NCBI RefSeq assembly: GCF_022842015.1
Contig: NZ_JALHQJ010000004.1
Coordinates: 1 to 64,000 of the forward strand
Length of the DNA stretch: 64,000 bases
Direction: 5' to 3'
From: Nitrosomonas sp.
GTDB lineage: Bacteria > Pseudomonadota > Gammaproteobacteria > Burkholderiales > Nitrosomonadaceae
In this document: in pieces, positions 37,502 to 46,923 of the stretch
How the letters are laid out: every line of letters begins with the position of its first letter
How positions within the stretch are numbered: position 1 is the first letter of the stretch
The notes under the pieces: model-generated
Told to the model about the DNA's origin: nothing
What the model saw: only the letters and a program-made list of their open reading frames with translations
Databases searched by the model: none
Made by a program: the position numbers and the translations under genes

Positions 37502-39205
37502 ATGAAACAATTTAAAGATTCTAATCCACTTACTATTGCTCGCGAAACGCTGCGGCAACTTGCCTCGCAAAGAATTCAGCCAACTCCAGAAAATTACCAC
37601 AAACTGTATCTTCAGATTTCTGGAAATTCAGAAACTAGCATCGACCCTTTAATTCCGGCATCAAGGAATCAAGAGTTGAGCCAAGCTAATGAATTAATTG
37701 ATTCCACAGCAGTTTGGGGAGGCACGATCGAGGCATTGTTGAAACATTTGGAGAACAAGCAAGGCAGGCTGACAATTGCGAAAAAAAGAGACGGTGTTAA
37801 TCGAGTGCTTACTAAGTTTTCAAAAGATTCAAATCAATTGCACATCAAGCTGAAGGCATTGATCGATTCTTGGGGAATGTTAGCGCCCACTATTCAAGAA
37901 TCATCCGAGGATGTGCAAGTAAAGAGTTCTTTGTTGCAAGTTGATTTAATACCACAAGACTCTCGAACATCGCAAGTCGTTTTAGAACAGAATCTTACCT
38001 TTGGGCATTTTGCAGATCAACTATTGGAGTTAATGTCTCAGATATTAGAGCATGTGGTCGCTCGACAAATTGAAGATATTGTTCTAAATGAAGAAGCAAA
38101 AATACTGGCAAACCAAGTGCGTAAGATTCAAAATAAATCAGACGTAGAAGGATTTACGGTTGATTTTCAGAATTTTTGCAGAAAATTCGATGCATATGGG
38201 GAAAATGGACTTAAGTTGAAGAAAGGCTTACTGAAATTACTCAATATGTTTATGGATAGTACTGGTGAGTTGTTAGCCGAGGATCAATGGGTTGGAGTGC
38301 GGCTTAATAAACTGCGTGACACTATATCCAGACCCTTAGATCTTCAGGTCATAGAACAAGCTGAGCATTATATAGAGGAGATAGCACAAAGGCAGGAAAT
38401 AATCAGACATAACCTGAATGAGGCCAAGACGACGTTGAAGCTCATGGTGACTTCTCTGATTACAAATATCGAAGAGTTGAGTGATACTACGGGAGAGTAT
38501 CAGGTTAAGCTGGAGCAATATTCGCAAAGAATTAGTAATACTGATGATATTAAAGAACTTAATCAATTGCTTGGATTGATTGTGGAAGAAACCAAGCAGA
38601 TGCAAACAAGCGCATTAAATTATCGTCGTGATTTTCTTGCTGCTCGTGCAGAGGTCAGTTTTGCACAGAATAAAATCGACCAGCTTGAAACCAAGTTGGT
38701 TGAGATGGGTGAGAAAGTTCATGAAGATCATTTGACCGGGATACTTAACCGGCGTGGCTTGGATACTGCCTTTGAGCGAGAAGCCTCTCGTTCGATACGT
38801 CATGAGCATCCATTATGTTATGCACTGCTGGATATCGATAATTTCAAACAACTCAATGATACGCACGGCCATAAAGTAGGTGATGATGCCTTGAAATACT
38901 TGGTGGAGTCTGTTAAGGATACGACGCGCCCAGAAGATATCGTGTCACGATATGGCGGTGAAGAATTTGTGATTTTGCTTCCTAATACTAAGCTAGAGGA
39001 AGCGGTTCAGATAGTATCTAGAATACGACGGAATTTAACTAAGAAATTTTTTCTGCATGAAAATAAGCGCTTGCTAATTACATTTAGTGCGGGTGTTGCC
39101 CGGCTCCGGCCAGAAGAATCACAAGAAAGTGTCTTTAAGCGTGCGGATGAAGCTTTGTATCGTGCAAAAAAAGGTGGTAAGAATCTAATTCTCGAGGCAG
39201 AATGA
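37502..39205 (+). CDS. Diguanylate cyclase with long helical N-terminal region
   Basis: 567 residues. The first ~45 (PLTIARETLRQLASQRIQPT, PENYHKLY) form a module found in many proteobacterial GGDEF proteins; residues ~50-400 are helical with coiled-coil-like runs (QNKIDQLETKLVEMGEK just before the domain) and have no transmembrane helix. GGDEF domain ~405-565: DHLTGILNRRGLD, LLDIDNFKQLND, RPED (RxxD) and GGEEF at 485-489. Its catalytic domain is a close paralogue of the next gene's. Confidence 0.9.
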   Translation: MKQFKDSNPLTIARETLRQLASQRIQPTPENYHKLYLQISGNSETSIDPLIPASRNQELSQANELIDSTAVWGGTIEALLKHLENKQGRLTIAKKRDGVNRVLTKFSKDSNQLHIKLKALIDSWGMLAPTIQESSEDVQVKSSLLQVDLIPQDSRTSQVVLEQNLTFGHFADQLLELMSQILEHVVARQIEDIVLNEEAKILANQVRKIQNKSDVEGFTVDFQNFCRKFDAYGENGLKLKKGLLKLLNMFMDSTGELLAEDQWVGVRLNKLRDTISRPLDLQVIEQAEHYIEEIAQRQEIIRHNLNEAKTTLKLMVTSLITNIEELSDTTGEYQVKLEQYSQRISNTDDIKELNQLLGLIVEETKQMQTSALNYRRDFLAARAEVSFAQNKIDQLETKLVEMGEKVHEDHLTGILNRRGLDTAFEREASRSIRHEHPLCYALLDIDNFKQLNDTHGHKVGDDALKYLVESVKDTTRPEDIVSRYGGEEFVILLPNTKLEEAVQIVSRIRRNLTKKFFLHENKRLLITFSAGVARLRPEESQESVFKRADEALYRAKKGGKNLILEAE

Positions 39206-39576
39206 ATTGCTTAGCCATTGTTAAGTCCCGATTCCCCATTAGGAAAACCTATTGAATATACTAGAGTTTCAATAAATCATCATCACGTATGTTTGAAATT
39301 CTTTATTCCCAATCAGTTTGATTAAGATTGCTTGTGTTATTGGTTTCTCGTCATTGGCAAGTTTCTAATGGGAAATCTGAGTTAATTAGCACATAAGCTG
39401 TTCTTATGGATAAATAGTACCGATTTCCCTTTTTATTCTTTAAATCCGTTCTGGATGAGTTCTGTTAACTTTGCAGACATGGCAGTCCATACCAGGATGG
39501 GTTCTCCTTCGCAATCCAACGAATTTCCCCTACTGGCTTAATCTGCATCTAATGTTGTCAATTTAGGAGGATAGCA
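39206..39576. other. Gap between paralogous cyclase genes
   Basis: No gene, riboswitch-like structure or clear hairpin terminator was seen. The strong AGGAGG ribosome site of the following gene is at its 3' edge (39565-39570). Confidence 0.4.
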
Positions 39577-40377
39577 ATGCAAGAGGCCATTAATCATAAA
39601 CAAAAAAGAATGTTGAGATTGGTTAAATCGACTAAAGCTATTAGAAGTGAGCACAAACCTATGATTGATTCTGAAGATTATTATAAGCAAGTAGAACGTT
39701 ACGCTGATCAAATCCGTAAAACACGTAATGCTGATGAGATCATTCGAATTCTGGATGTCGTGTTATCTGAGACTCGAGGGTTGAAATTTAGTGATGAGGT
39801 TTTTGCTGCGCAGGAGCAGGTAAAACGGGCAGAACGAAAGATTGAATTATTGAAAGGTGAATTGGAACAACTGCGGGGGCTTGTGCAGACAGATCAAATG
39901 ACGGGTGCATTCAATCGTCGTGGTCTTGATGAAATTTTTAAACGTGAGGCAGCGCGTGCCGACAGAAATGCACAATCGTTGGGGGTGGTTCTGATTGATC
40001 TAGATAATTTTAAGAAAATTAATGACAATTTTGGCCATCAATATGGGGATAGTGTACTAATAAACTTAGTCACTGTTGCTAAGGAAACATTACGACCTTC
40101 CGATATCGTTGCACGTTTTGGCGGAGAGGAGTTTGTGATTTTATTGCCCGAAGTTGAGCTTGAAGATGCATTAACTATCATTCAGCGGTTACAAAATAAT
40201 TTGGGAAAAAATTTTTCTTTACAAATCGATAATCAATCAATGCCTGTAACTTTTAGTGCTGGCGTTGCACTTCGTTCGTTTGGAGAGCATCAAAATTCAG
40301 TTATAAGCCGTGCTGATAAAGCACTTTATCAGGCAAAACGAGCTGGGAAGAATCGGGCAATTCCTGCCTTGACCTAA
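39577..40377 (+). CDS. Diguanylate cyclase, short soluble
   Basis: 266 residues: a basic start, a helical region (about 30-105; DYYKQVERYADQIRKTRN, KRAERKIELLKGELEQLRG) and a GGDEF domain with DQMTGAFNRRGLDE, LIDLDNFKKINDNFGH, RPSD (RxxD) and GGEEF at 182-186. The catalytic domain shares RRGLD, VILLP, TFSAGVA and RADKALYQAK with the preceding gene, and both have a coiled coil in front of it. The N-terminus is replaced. AGGAGG precedes the ATG. Confidence 0.92.
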   Translation: MQEAINHKQKRMLRLVKSTKAIRSEHKPMIDSEDYYKQVERYADQIRKTRNADEIIRILDVVLSETRGLKFSDEVFAAQEQVKRAERKIELLKGELEQLRGLVQTDQMTGAFNRRGLDEIFKREAARADRNAQSLGVVLIDLDNFKKINDNFGHQYGDSVLINLVTVAKETLRPSDIVARFGGEEFVILLPEVELEDALTIIQRLQNNLGKNFSLQIDNQSMPVTFSAGVALRSFGEHQNSVISRADKALYQAKRAGKNRAIPALT

Positions 40378-40543
40378 CTGAGAACTTGGGAAGTATATGA
40401 GGAACAAATCATAATTCAATATATTAATCCCTGTGAAATACGTTTGTTTGTGATGAATAAAACTAGTGGAGCAAGTGGAGCAAACAATGGAACCGGTGTG
40501 TTTAAACGTTTCTTTGTATCGTTTGGTTAATGTGAGGGAATAA

Positions 40544-41782
40544 ATGGAAGGTTTTTTTCTTGGGCGACAGCCTATTCTAGATCGTAATCAAAATTTGGTG
40601 GCCTTTGAATTACTTTTTAGGCAAGAAGAATATGATGAAAAAGCAAGTATTATTAATGACTTATCTGCGTCCGCAAATGTCATCATCAATGCATACTGTC
40701 AATTGGGTATTCAGAATGTATTAGGCAAGCAAAGAGGTTTTATCAATGCGGATCCAGAATTAGTTATGAGCGACATTATTAGTCTGTTGCCAAGCAAACA
40801 TGTTGTTCTCGAATTAAAAGAGACAGTAGCTGTGACGGCAGATTTTATGCGGCGATGTAGCGAGTTAAAACAGAAAGGGTATCAATTTGCACTAGATAGT
40901 GTGGTCGCGATGAATGAGAAAGTCGAGCAATTGCTACCATTGGTCAGCGTAGTCAAGGTAAATGTACTTGAACTTGAGAAAAATGAGCTTTCTAAACTGG
41001 TAACTGAGTTGAATCGTTGGCCAGTATTGCTTTTAGCGCTAAAAGTGGAAACTCGCGAACAAGAAAGCAATTGCATGCAACTTGGATTTCAGATGTTTCA
41101 GGGGTTCTATTTTGCAAAACCTGAGGTGTTGTCGGTTAAGCGAGCTGACCCAGGAAAATTGTCGCTATTAAAATTACTGACGTTAGTAATGGGTGATGGT
41201 GACATTGAAGAAATAGAGAAGGAGTTTAAGCATCAACCTGGGCTCAGTTATAACTTGATGCGCATGGTGAATTCTGTGGCAAGTGGATTGCCACAAAAAA
41301 TCAACTCAATCAAACATGCGATTATGATAATGGGACGAAAACAGTTGCAAAGGTGGGTGCAACTGTTGCTTTATACAGCTGATCAGTCTAATGAGAATAT
41401 GTCTAATGCATTAATGCAAACTGCTGCTGCACGGGGTAAATTAATGGAATTGATTGCAACAGCGGAGCGTCCTCACGATAAGAATCATCAAGAAAGAGCA
41501 TTTATGGTAGGAATATTATCTTTGCTCAATGTGCTACTTGGTATTGAGATGCAGCAGATTGTCGACAAGTTGGGAATTCCAGATGATATGAGTCAGGCAT
41601 TATTAAACCGGGAAGGACGATTGGGACAAGAATTGAAGTTAATAGAGGCTAATGAGAGAGGGGAAGTTGCTGTCATTCAATTGATATTGGTTGAACTTGG
41701 TTTTCTGAGTTTGAGTGAATTGGCGGATATTGAAATGCAAGCAATTGGATGGACTAATCGGATCGGTGAAGTTGCCAATTGA
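40544..41782 (+). CDS. EAL-like plus HDOD signalling protein (YuxH/CdgJ type)
   Basis: 412 residues. EAL-like part ~1-205: LGRQPILDRNQNLVAFELLF opens with ELL in place of EAL, and the metal and catalytic set is incomplete (ALDSV where active enzymes have DDFG; KVET where AEGVE is expected). QGFYFAKP is kept. HDOD domain ~210-400 (QPGLSYNLMRMVNSVASG, INSIKHAIMIMGRKQLQRWV). Family members such as Vibrio CdgJ affect motility without clear phosphodiesterase activity. So c-di-GMP hydrolysis is unlikely; binding remains possible. Confidence 0.9.
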   Translation: MEGFFLGRQPILDRNQNLVAFELLFRQEEYDEKASIINDLSASANVIINAYCQLGIQNVLGKQRGFINADPELVMSDIISLLPSKHVVLELKETVAVTADFMRRCSELKQKGYQFALDSVVAMNEKVEQLLPLVSVVKVNVLELEKNELSKLVTELNRWPVLLLALKVETREQESNCMQLGFQMFQGFYFAKPEVLSVKRADPGKLSLLKLLTLVMGDGDIEEIEKEFKHQPGLSYNLMRMVNSVASGLPQKINSIKHAIMIMGRKQLQRWVQLLLYTADQSNENMSNALMQTAAARGKLMELIATAERPHDKNHQERAFMVGILSLLNVLLGIEMQQIVDKLGIPDDMSQALLNREGRLGQELKLIEANERGEVAVIQLILVELGFLSLSELADIEMQAIGWTNRIGEVAN

Positions 41783-42176
41783 ACTGTATTTTTCATGTGG
41801 TTAAATGTATTTTTAAGTTTTAGCATTGATATGTAACTAATATATATTACTAGGGATTTTATTGAAGTTGTGTAATTTTCGAAGAACTTTACTGAGATAT
41901 TCGCTTTATTCGTGACTGTCGACTCCATGTCACTTATTTCATAGATCTACTAGATTCTTGGGGTGAGCGTGGAATTAAAGTTGTTAAATGTTATGACGCT
42001 AGTGCTTTATATTAAAGAAAGATATTGGTGCGAAAAAGATACTCATACTCATGTTTTTAACTTAATGAATTTGCAAAATTTAGCGGTAAAGTTTATGTGT
42101 TCGCATAATAAAAATATAGATTAATGTCTCGGACGATTGCGTCAATAGCTCTGAAAAAACAAGTGGCGAGGAAAAG
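41783..42176. promoter_or_regulatory. Upstream region of the chemotaxis operon, possible sigma-28-like element
   Basis: No gene is seen. TAAAGTTT at 42088-42095 is an exact -35 match to the flagellar sigma-28 consensus, with GCATAATAA nearby, but the spacing is about two bases short. It lies ~80 bp before the first chemotaxis gene on the right strand. The call is tentative. Confidence 0.3.
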
Positions 42177-42764
42177 ATGATGACTGAGCTGCAATCAGCT
42201 AGCGACAAGCTTGATAATAAAGCAGAAGATAAATTGGTGCTGGAAGATAAGGATGGGGTTATATGCAATAACACTGCCAGCGAGTATCTTATAGGCATTA
42301 AGGGAGATTTAAACCAAGCGGAAAGATTAGTTAGTGACGCAGCCAACAATTTAGTATGTAACTTCAGATATATAAGTAAATTAACAGGATCTCATCACGA
42401 GATGGTTCTGGCGATTGAAAGAATGGTTACTCCTGAAGAAAGACATTCTATTAATGAATTATTGGAAAAACAAATGTTAATTGCTAATCGAATCGAACAA
42501 GAGTTAGAGGCGGTAATCACTTCCTTACAATTCGGTGATTTAGTTGCACAATTACTCGCGCATACCGCGCGTCAAGTGGAAATGTTGAGCGATGAGTTGC
42601 GGGGTATTGATCGACAAGGTAGTTTGCAGGGAAAAGCTGAGAAAAGAGCCTTGAATTCAACACATTCAAGTATTAATAAGGCAGTTAATGAAGTAAAAAA
42701 TAAGGGTAAAAAGAAGCCAGTAGTGCAGCAAGGAATGAAAATGGGCGATATTGAGCTTTTTTAG
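42177..42764 (+). CDS. CheZ-like chemotaxis protein of unknown function
   Basis: 195 residues, helical. The helix ITSLQFGDLVAQLLAHT (about 115-130) has Asp121 and Gln125 in the DxxxQ spacing used by CheZ (DLTGQ) to dephosphorylate CheY. The preceding ~55 residues (SISELL-like, NRIEQELEAV) would form the partner helix. The end is a charged tail finishing GDIELF, nearly the same as the CheD C-terminus (GEIELF). It opens the operon unknown-cheY-cheA-cheR-cheD-cheB with a good ribosome site (GAGGAAAAG). Similar LQFxDxxxQLL helices also occur in receptor-linked proteins, so phosphatase activity is a hypothesis. Confidence 0.65.
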   Translation: MMTELQSASDKLDNKAEDKLVLEDKDGVICNNTASEYLIGIKGDLNQAERLVSDAANNLVCNFRYISKLTGSHHEMVLAIERMVTPEERHSINELLEKQMLIANRIEQELEAVITSLQFGDLVAQLLAHTARQVEMLSDELRGIDRQGSLQGKAEKRALNSTHSSINKAVNEVKNKGKKKPVVQQGMKMGDIELF

Positions 42765-42828
42765 CAAAATGCTTGGTAGGCAATTTTTTATCAAGCAAAT
42801 TAATATTATCAGTAAAGGAGCTAAGTAA

Positions 42829-43194
42829 ATGGCCAAGACAATACTTGCAGTGGATGATTCTGCTTCAATTCGGCAGATGGTGGCTTTTACGCTTAAAGGC
42901 GCAGGTTATGAGGTCATTGAAGCAGTTGATGGTCAAGATGCTTTCGATAAGGCGAGTCATTATCAAGTTAATCTAATATTAACTGACATCAATATGCCAC
43001 GCATGGATGGATTAAAGCTACTTGAGTTGCTGCGAAAATTGGCTCAATACAAAAATATTCCTATCTTGATACTGACCACAGAATCCGGTGATGAAATGAA
43101 AGCAAAAGGTAGAGCGGCAGGGGCAACTGGCTGGCTAGTGAAACCGTTTGATCCCAAACGATTATTGGAAGTAATCGGTAAAGTTATTAGTTAG
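42829..43194 (+). CDS. CheY-like receiver protein
   Basis: 121-residue single receiver with Asp53 (LTDINMPRMDG), acidic pair Asp9-Asp10, Thr in ILTTES and Lys in WLVKPFDP. It is the receiver encoded with cheA in betaproteobacterial operons and differs clearly from the motor CheY at 2020-2427, which is more like the E. coli protein. It may act as phosphate sink or regulator of the array. Preceded by AAAGGAGCTAAGTA. Confidence 0.93.
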   Translation: MAKTILAVDDSASIRQMVAFTLKGAGYEVIEAVDGQDAFDKASHYQVNLILTDINMPRMDGLKLLELLRKLAQYKNIPILILTTESGDEMKAKGRAAGATGWLVKPFDPKRLLEVIGKVIS

Positions 43195-43331
43195 AGGTTA
43201 ATATTTTTAAGCAGATTAATAGACTTAAATAATTTTTAATCCCAAAGGGTAAGTGTTTTGTTATTCCTTCATTACTTAGTTTCTTTCTTTATACCGCAAG
43301 CCAAACAATTCAACTTGAAATAGGGCTTCCT

Positions 43332-45515
43332 ATGAGTACAGATCTCGAGCAATTTTATGAAATATTTTTTGAGGAATCCTCAGAGTTACTTGCGGACATG
43401 GAGGCATGCTTACTTAGGCTCGATGTAAATTCGCCGGATTTGGAAGACTTAAACGCTATATTTCGTGCTGCTCATTCTATTAAGGGTGGAGCGGGTACAT
43501 TTGGTTTTACAGATATGACGGAGATGACGCATATGTTGGAAACACTGCTTGATAGATTGCGGAAGGGCGAGCTTAAAGTACGTAGCGAGATGATCGATGC
43601 TTTTTTAGGGGCTGGAGATGTTATCAAAGCACAGCTGGCGGGACATCGTGGAGAAGGGCAAGCTGATCCTGCTGCTGCTGAAGCAGTTTGCGAGGAACTT
43701 AAGAAATTAAGTGAGAACGCGCAGGAGGCTGTATCGGTAGAAGATATAAAAGTAATTGTTTATGACGATGAAGCCAAATCAGCGTCGGAGGGGACTGATG
43801 CAGAGTCAATGGCAGAAAAAATTTCTCAAGAAAATGCTGTCACACGACTTAGTTTTAGTATCGAATTTTCCAGTGCAGATTTGAGTAGTGCCACAATTGA
43901 GAATTTACTCGCTAATTTGCAGGGAATGGGTAATCTGGAAAATCTTACGCCTGTAAATGCGGAGGAGCGTTATAAATTAGTATTGACTACAAGTAGTAGC
44001 GAAGAAGATGTTTGGGAAACTTTGGTATTTGTGGTTGACCCCACAAGCCTTGAAATTAAAGCAGTTACATTTGACAGTGCTCGAGTTAAGGCAACAGAAA
44101 TTGAAACCCTTAATGGATTAGTTAGTAATACAGAATTTTTAGCAGAAGAAGATACGCTAAAGTATAGGATGCCACCTGCTCCAGGTTATGGGTTTTTCCC
44201 TGGGGCACCCGCTGCACCGAAGGATGTAGAAGACTCAGATATTGGTTTTGACCGGACACAGTTGCCGGATACAGGTAGTAGCAAAAATGAATCTCAAGTC
44301 ATCAATAAATCTTCCGGGAAAGCTAATATCGCGGCGGCTAGTGAAACTTCATCTATCAGAGTCAGCATAGAAAAAGTTGATCAAATGATTAATTTAGTCG
44401 GAGAGCTGGTCATTACTCAAGCAATGCTTGCTCAGACAGCTTCTCAGTATGATCCGGTACTGTTCGAGAAGTTGTACAGCGGAATGAGTCAGTTAGAGCG
44501 AAATACACGAGATTTGCAAGAATCTGTGATGTCAATCCGTATGATGCCAATCAGCTTTGTATTTAGCCGATATCCGCGAGTTGTTCGTGATTTGGCTGCG
44601 AAACTGAATAAGCGTGTGGAGTTGAGGACTGTTGGTGAGAATACAGAACTTGATAAAGGGTTAATTGAGAAAATTGCTGATCCTTTAACACACTTAGTCA
44701 GAAATAGCCTGGATCACGGTGTAGAAGTAGCTGAAAAACGTGTGGCTGCTGGTAAGCCAGCACAGGGCACAATAACCCTGCGAGCTTTTCACCAGGGAGG
44801 GAGTATTGTTATCGAGGTTAGTGATGATGGCGCAGGACTAAATAGAGGGAAAATTCTTGCCAAAGCAAGAGAACGTGGATTACCTGTACATGATGCAATG
44901 ACAGATCAAGAAGTCTGGTTGTTGATTTTTGAGGCTGGTTTTTCAACAGCAGATCAGGTTACAGACGTGTCAGGTCGAGGTGTTGGCATGGATGTGGTGA
45001 AACGCAATATACAGAGCATGGGGGGGCGTATCGATATTGAATCGACGCTTGGATCTGGTACGCGCATATCCATTCGTTTGCCACTAACGCTGGCCATACT
45101 TGATGGATTATCTGTGGTTGTTGGAGACCAAATGTTTATTGTGCCATTAAATTATATAACCGAGTCATTGCAACCGATGGCCACTGATATTAAAACAGTG
45201 AGTGGGAAAGGGCGCGTGGTACAAGTGAGAGGTGAATATCTCCCAGTGATTGCATTGCATGAGTTTTTCAATTTGCGTCCTAGCGTAACAGAGATTCATA
45301 AAGGAATTCTTGTCATTCTTGAGGCTGAAGGACATAAAGCAGCGTTATTTGTGGATGACCTGGTTGGACAGCATCAGGTCGTTATCAAAAGCCTTGAGAG
45401 TAATTACCGCAGAGTTCAGGGAGCTTCGGGCGCGACTATTATGGGTGATGGCAAAGTTGCGCTTATTCTTGATACCGCAGCTTTAGTAATGGCATCACAG
45501 CAAGAGCTCGTATAG
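43332..45515 (+). CDS. cheA: CheA chemotaxis histidine kinase
   Basis: 727 residues. HPt domain with phospho-His48 (RAAHSIKGGAGTFGF), a P2-like and acidic linker region (about 130-320, with the Pro-rich APGYGFFPGAPAAP), dimerisation helices (QMINLVGELVITQAML), ATPase domain (N box HLVRNSLDHGVE, VSDDGAGL, GRGVGMDVV) and C-terminal CheW-like P5. It transfers phosphate to CheY and CheB. The gene that should follow, cheW, is only a relic (45600-45776), so CheW for this kinase must come from elsewhere. Confidence 0.97.
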   Translation: MSTDLEQFYEIFFEESSELLADMEACLLRLDVNSPDLEDLNAIFRAAHSIKGGAGTFGFTDMTEMTHMLETLLDRLRKGELKVRSEMIDAFLGAGDVIKAQLAGHRGEGQADPAAAEAVCEELKKLSENAQEAVSVEDIKVIVYDDEAKSASEGTDAESMAEKISQENAVTRLSFSIEFSSADLSSATIENLLANLQGMGNLENLTPVNAEERYKLVLTTSSSEEDVWETLVFVVDPTSLEIKAVTFDSARVKATEIETLNGLVSNTEFLAEEDTLKYRMPPAPGYGFFPGAPAAPKDVEDSDIGFDRTQLPDTGSSKNESQVINKSSGKANIAAASETSSIRVSIEKVDQMINLVGELVITQAMLAQTASQYDPVLFEKLYSGMSQLERNTRDLQESVMSIRMMPISFVFSRYPRVVRDLAAKLNKRVELRTVGENTELDKGLIEKIADPLTHLVRNSLDHGVEVAEKRVAAGKPAQGTITLRAFHQGGSIVIEVSDDGAGLNRGKILAKARERGLPVHDAMTDQEVWLLIFEAGFSTADQVTDVSGRGVGMDVVKRNIQSMGGRIDIESTLGSGTRISIRLPLTLAILDGLSVVVGDQMFIVPLNYITESLQPMATDIKTVSGKGRVVQVRGEYLPVIALHEFFNLRPSVTEIHKGILVILEAEGHKAALFVDDLVGQHQVVIKSLESNYRRVQGASGATIMGDGKVALILDTAALVMASQQELV

Positions 45516-45599
45516 GAAATTCATTACTTATTTATGATGCGCGGCTTATCGGTATTTTATGTCAGAACAGGTATGAACAGTGGAAAACTTGAAGTTTGG

Positions 45600-45776
45600 G
45601 AGATGTTGATTATAGTCGGTTTACTGGGTATCTAAAGTGTGGCAGAACATGTAATGTGATCAGTTTGGAAGCGGATCAGCTGCGCCCTTACCCTAGATTG
45701 GGTTATAGAGACTGATGCCGAATACATTGTTGGCTTGGGAATGAATGATGAGGTAGTGTACCGGACTAATCAATAA
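45600..45776 (+). pseudogene. cheW: Decayed cheW fragment
   Basis: Three pieces in order match the C-terminal half of CheW. IIVGLLGI-stop-SVAEHVM (45609-45656) corresponds to the VGLLVDSVSEVV region. SLEADQLRPYPRLG (45662-45703, next frame) corresponds to the LEPEQIRPAPEFG region. ETDAEYIVGLGMNDE (45708-45752, back in the first frame) corresponds to the TEYLTGLG region. So there are at least two frameshifts and an internal stop. Only 84 bp separate it from the cheA stop, so the ~100 N-terminal codons are deleted. It sits exactly where an intact cheW is expected. Confidence 0.75.
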
Positions 45777-46055
45777 CTTTGTTATTTAAGGTGATTTTCT
45801 GTTTACTTGAAATTAAGGAGAATCCCAAAATCTATTTTTTGAAAAAATTCTTTTTATATTCTACCAATACAAGTGCCAGGCTTGTCAACGAGCATAGTAG
45901 ATGCGCCAGTTTGGTGTTTATGATCTCGAGGGATTAAGGAAAAGTATATTAGTTCGATATATGAGGAAGTGAAGGAATTGAATAAGAAGATATTGATACT
46001 GTAAACGGTTATCGCAAAATGGCATTTTATTTTATTTTGTTTGTGGATGGGAATT
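45777..46055 (+). other. Gap with possible relic of a receptor gene start
   Basis: TTAAGGAGAATCCCAAA followed by ATC and codons reading YFLKKFFLYSTNTSARLV resembles the leader and N-terminus of a methyl-accepting protein whose ATG has mutated. The frame ends 35 codons later. This is a weak match, supported mainly by its position between the cheW relic and cheR. Confidence 0.25.
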
Positions 46056-46919
46056 ATGGGATTGATTACAGATACCGAAGATGGCCCTGAAAGTAAAACG
46101 CGCGAATATAATTTTACTCAGAGTGATTTTGACCGAGTTAGAAAGCTGATATATAGGCATGCGGGTATCTCTCTTTCTATAGGTAAGCAGAACATGGTGT
46201 ATAGCCGACTTGCCAGAAGATTGCGTGCGACGGGCTTTGATAGTTTTGATGAATATTTGGACTATTTAGAACGTGGGAATTCGGAAGAGTGGGAGGCGTT
46301 TACAAATGCTTTGACAACGAATCTTACGGCTTTCTTCCGCGAACAGCATCATTTTCCCATTCTCGAGAGGCACGTAGAGAAGCGAAAAAGTCACAACAAA
46401 ATTCAACTTTGGTGTAGTGCCTCATCTACTGGCGAAGAGCCATACTCAATGGCGATGGCAATGGTGCAGGCGTTTAAATCATATACTCCTCCCGTACATA
46501 TTCTGGCGACGGATTTGGATACAAATGTATTGGCGAAAGCCCAAATGGGTATTTATTCACTGGACAAGTTAGAAAAACTACCTAAGGAAAAACTTAAACA
46601 GTTTTTTTTAAAAGGTAAAGGCTCTCATGCTGGATCAGTAAAGGTTTGTCCCGAGTTACAAAATTTGATTACGTTTCGGCAATTGAATTTGCTTAATGAT
46701 AACTGGCCCATTCGAGGCCCATTTGATGCGATATTTTGCCGTAATGTAATGATCTATTTTGATAAACAGACACAATACAAAATTCTGAAGAAATTTGTGC
46801 CATTGCTAGCTCCTGACGGATTGTTGTTTGCTGGTCATTCTGAAAGCTTTCAACATGCTATTGATTTATTTAAGTTGCGTGAGAAGACTGTTTATGAATT
46901 AACTAATCGGCAGAGATAA
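46056..46919 (+). CDS. cheR: CheR methyltransferase
   Basis: 287 residues from ATG 46056 (GGATGGGAATT upstream; ATG 46047 is an alternative). N-terminal helical domain [23 protein letters not shown]-binding core with [27 protein letters not shown] and the [11 protein letters not shown] block. CheR methylates receptor glutamates for adaptation. No receptor gene remains in this operon, so its substrates are encoded elsewhere. It is followed by cheD after 4 bp. Confidence 0.96.
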   Translation: MGLITDTEDGPESKTREYNFTQSDFDRVRKLIYRHAGISLSIGKQNMVYSRLARRLRATGFDSFDEYLDYLERGNSEEWEAFTNALTTNLTAFFREQHHFPILERHVEKRKSHNKIQLWCSASSTGEEPYSMAMAMVQAFKSYTPPVHILATDLDTNVLAKAQMGIYSLDKLEKLPKEKLKQFFLKGKGSHAGSVKVCPELQNLITFRQLNLLNDNWPIRGPFDAIFCRNVMIYFDKQTQYKILKKFVPLLAPDGLLFAGHSESFQHAIDLFKLREKTVYELTNRQR

Positions 46920-46923
46920 TAAT

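Noticed and set aside
39206-39576. Possible c-di-GMP riboswitch before the GGDEF gene
   Set aside because: The conserved core and paired stems of the known c-di-GMP aptamers could not be recognised.
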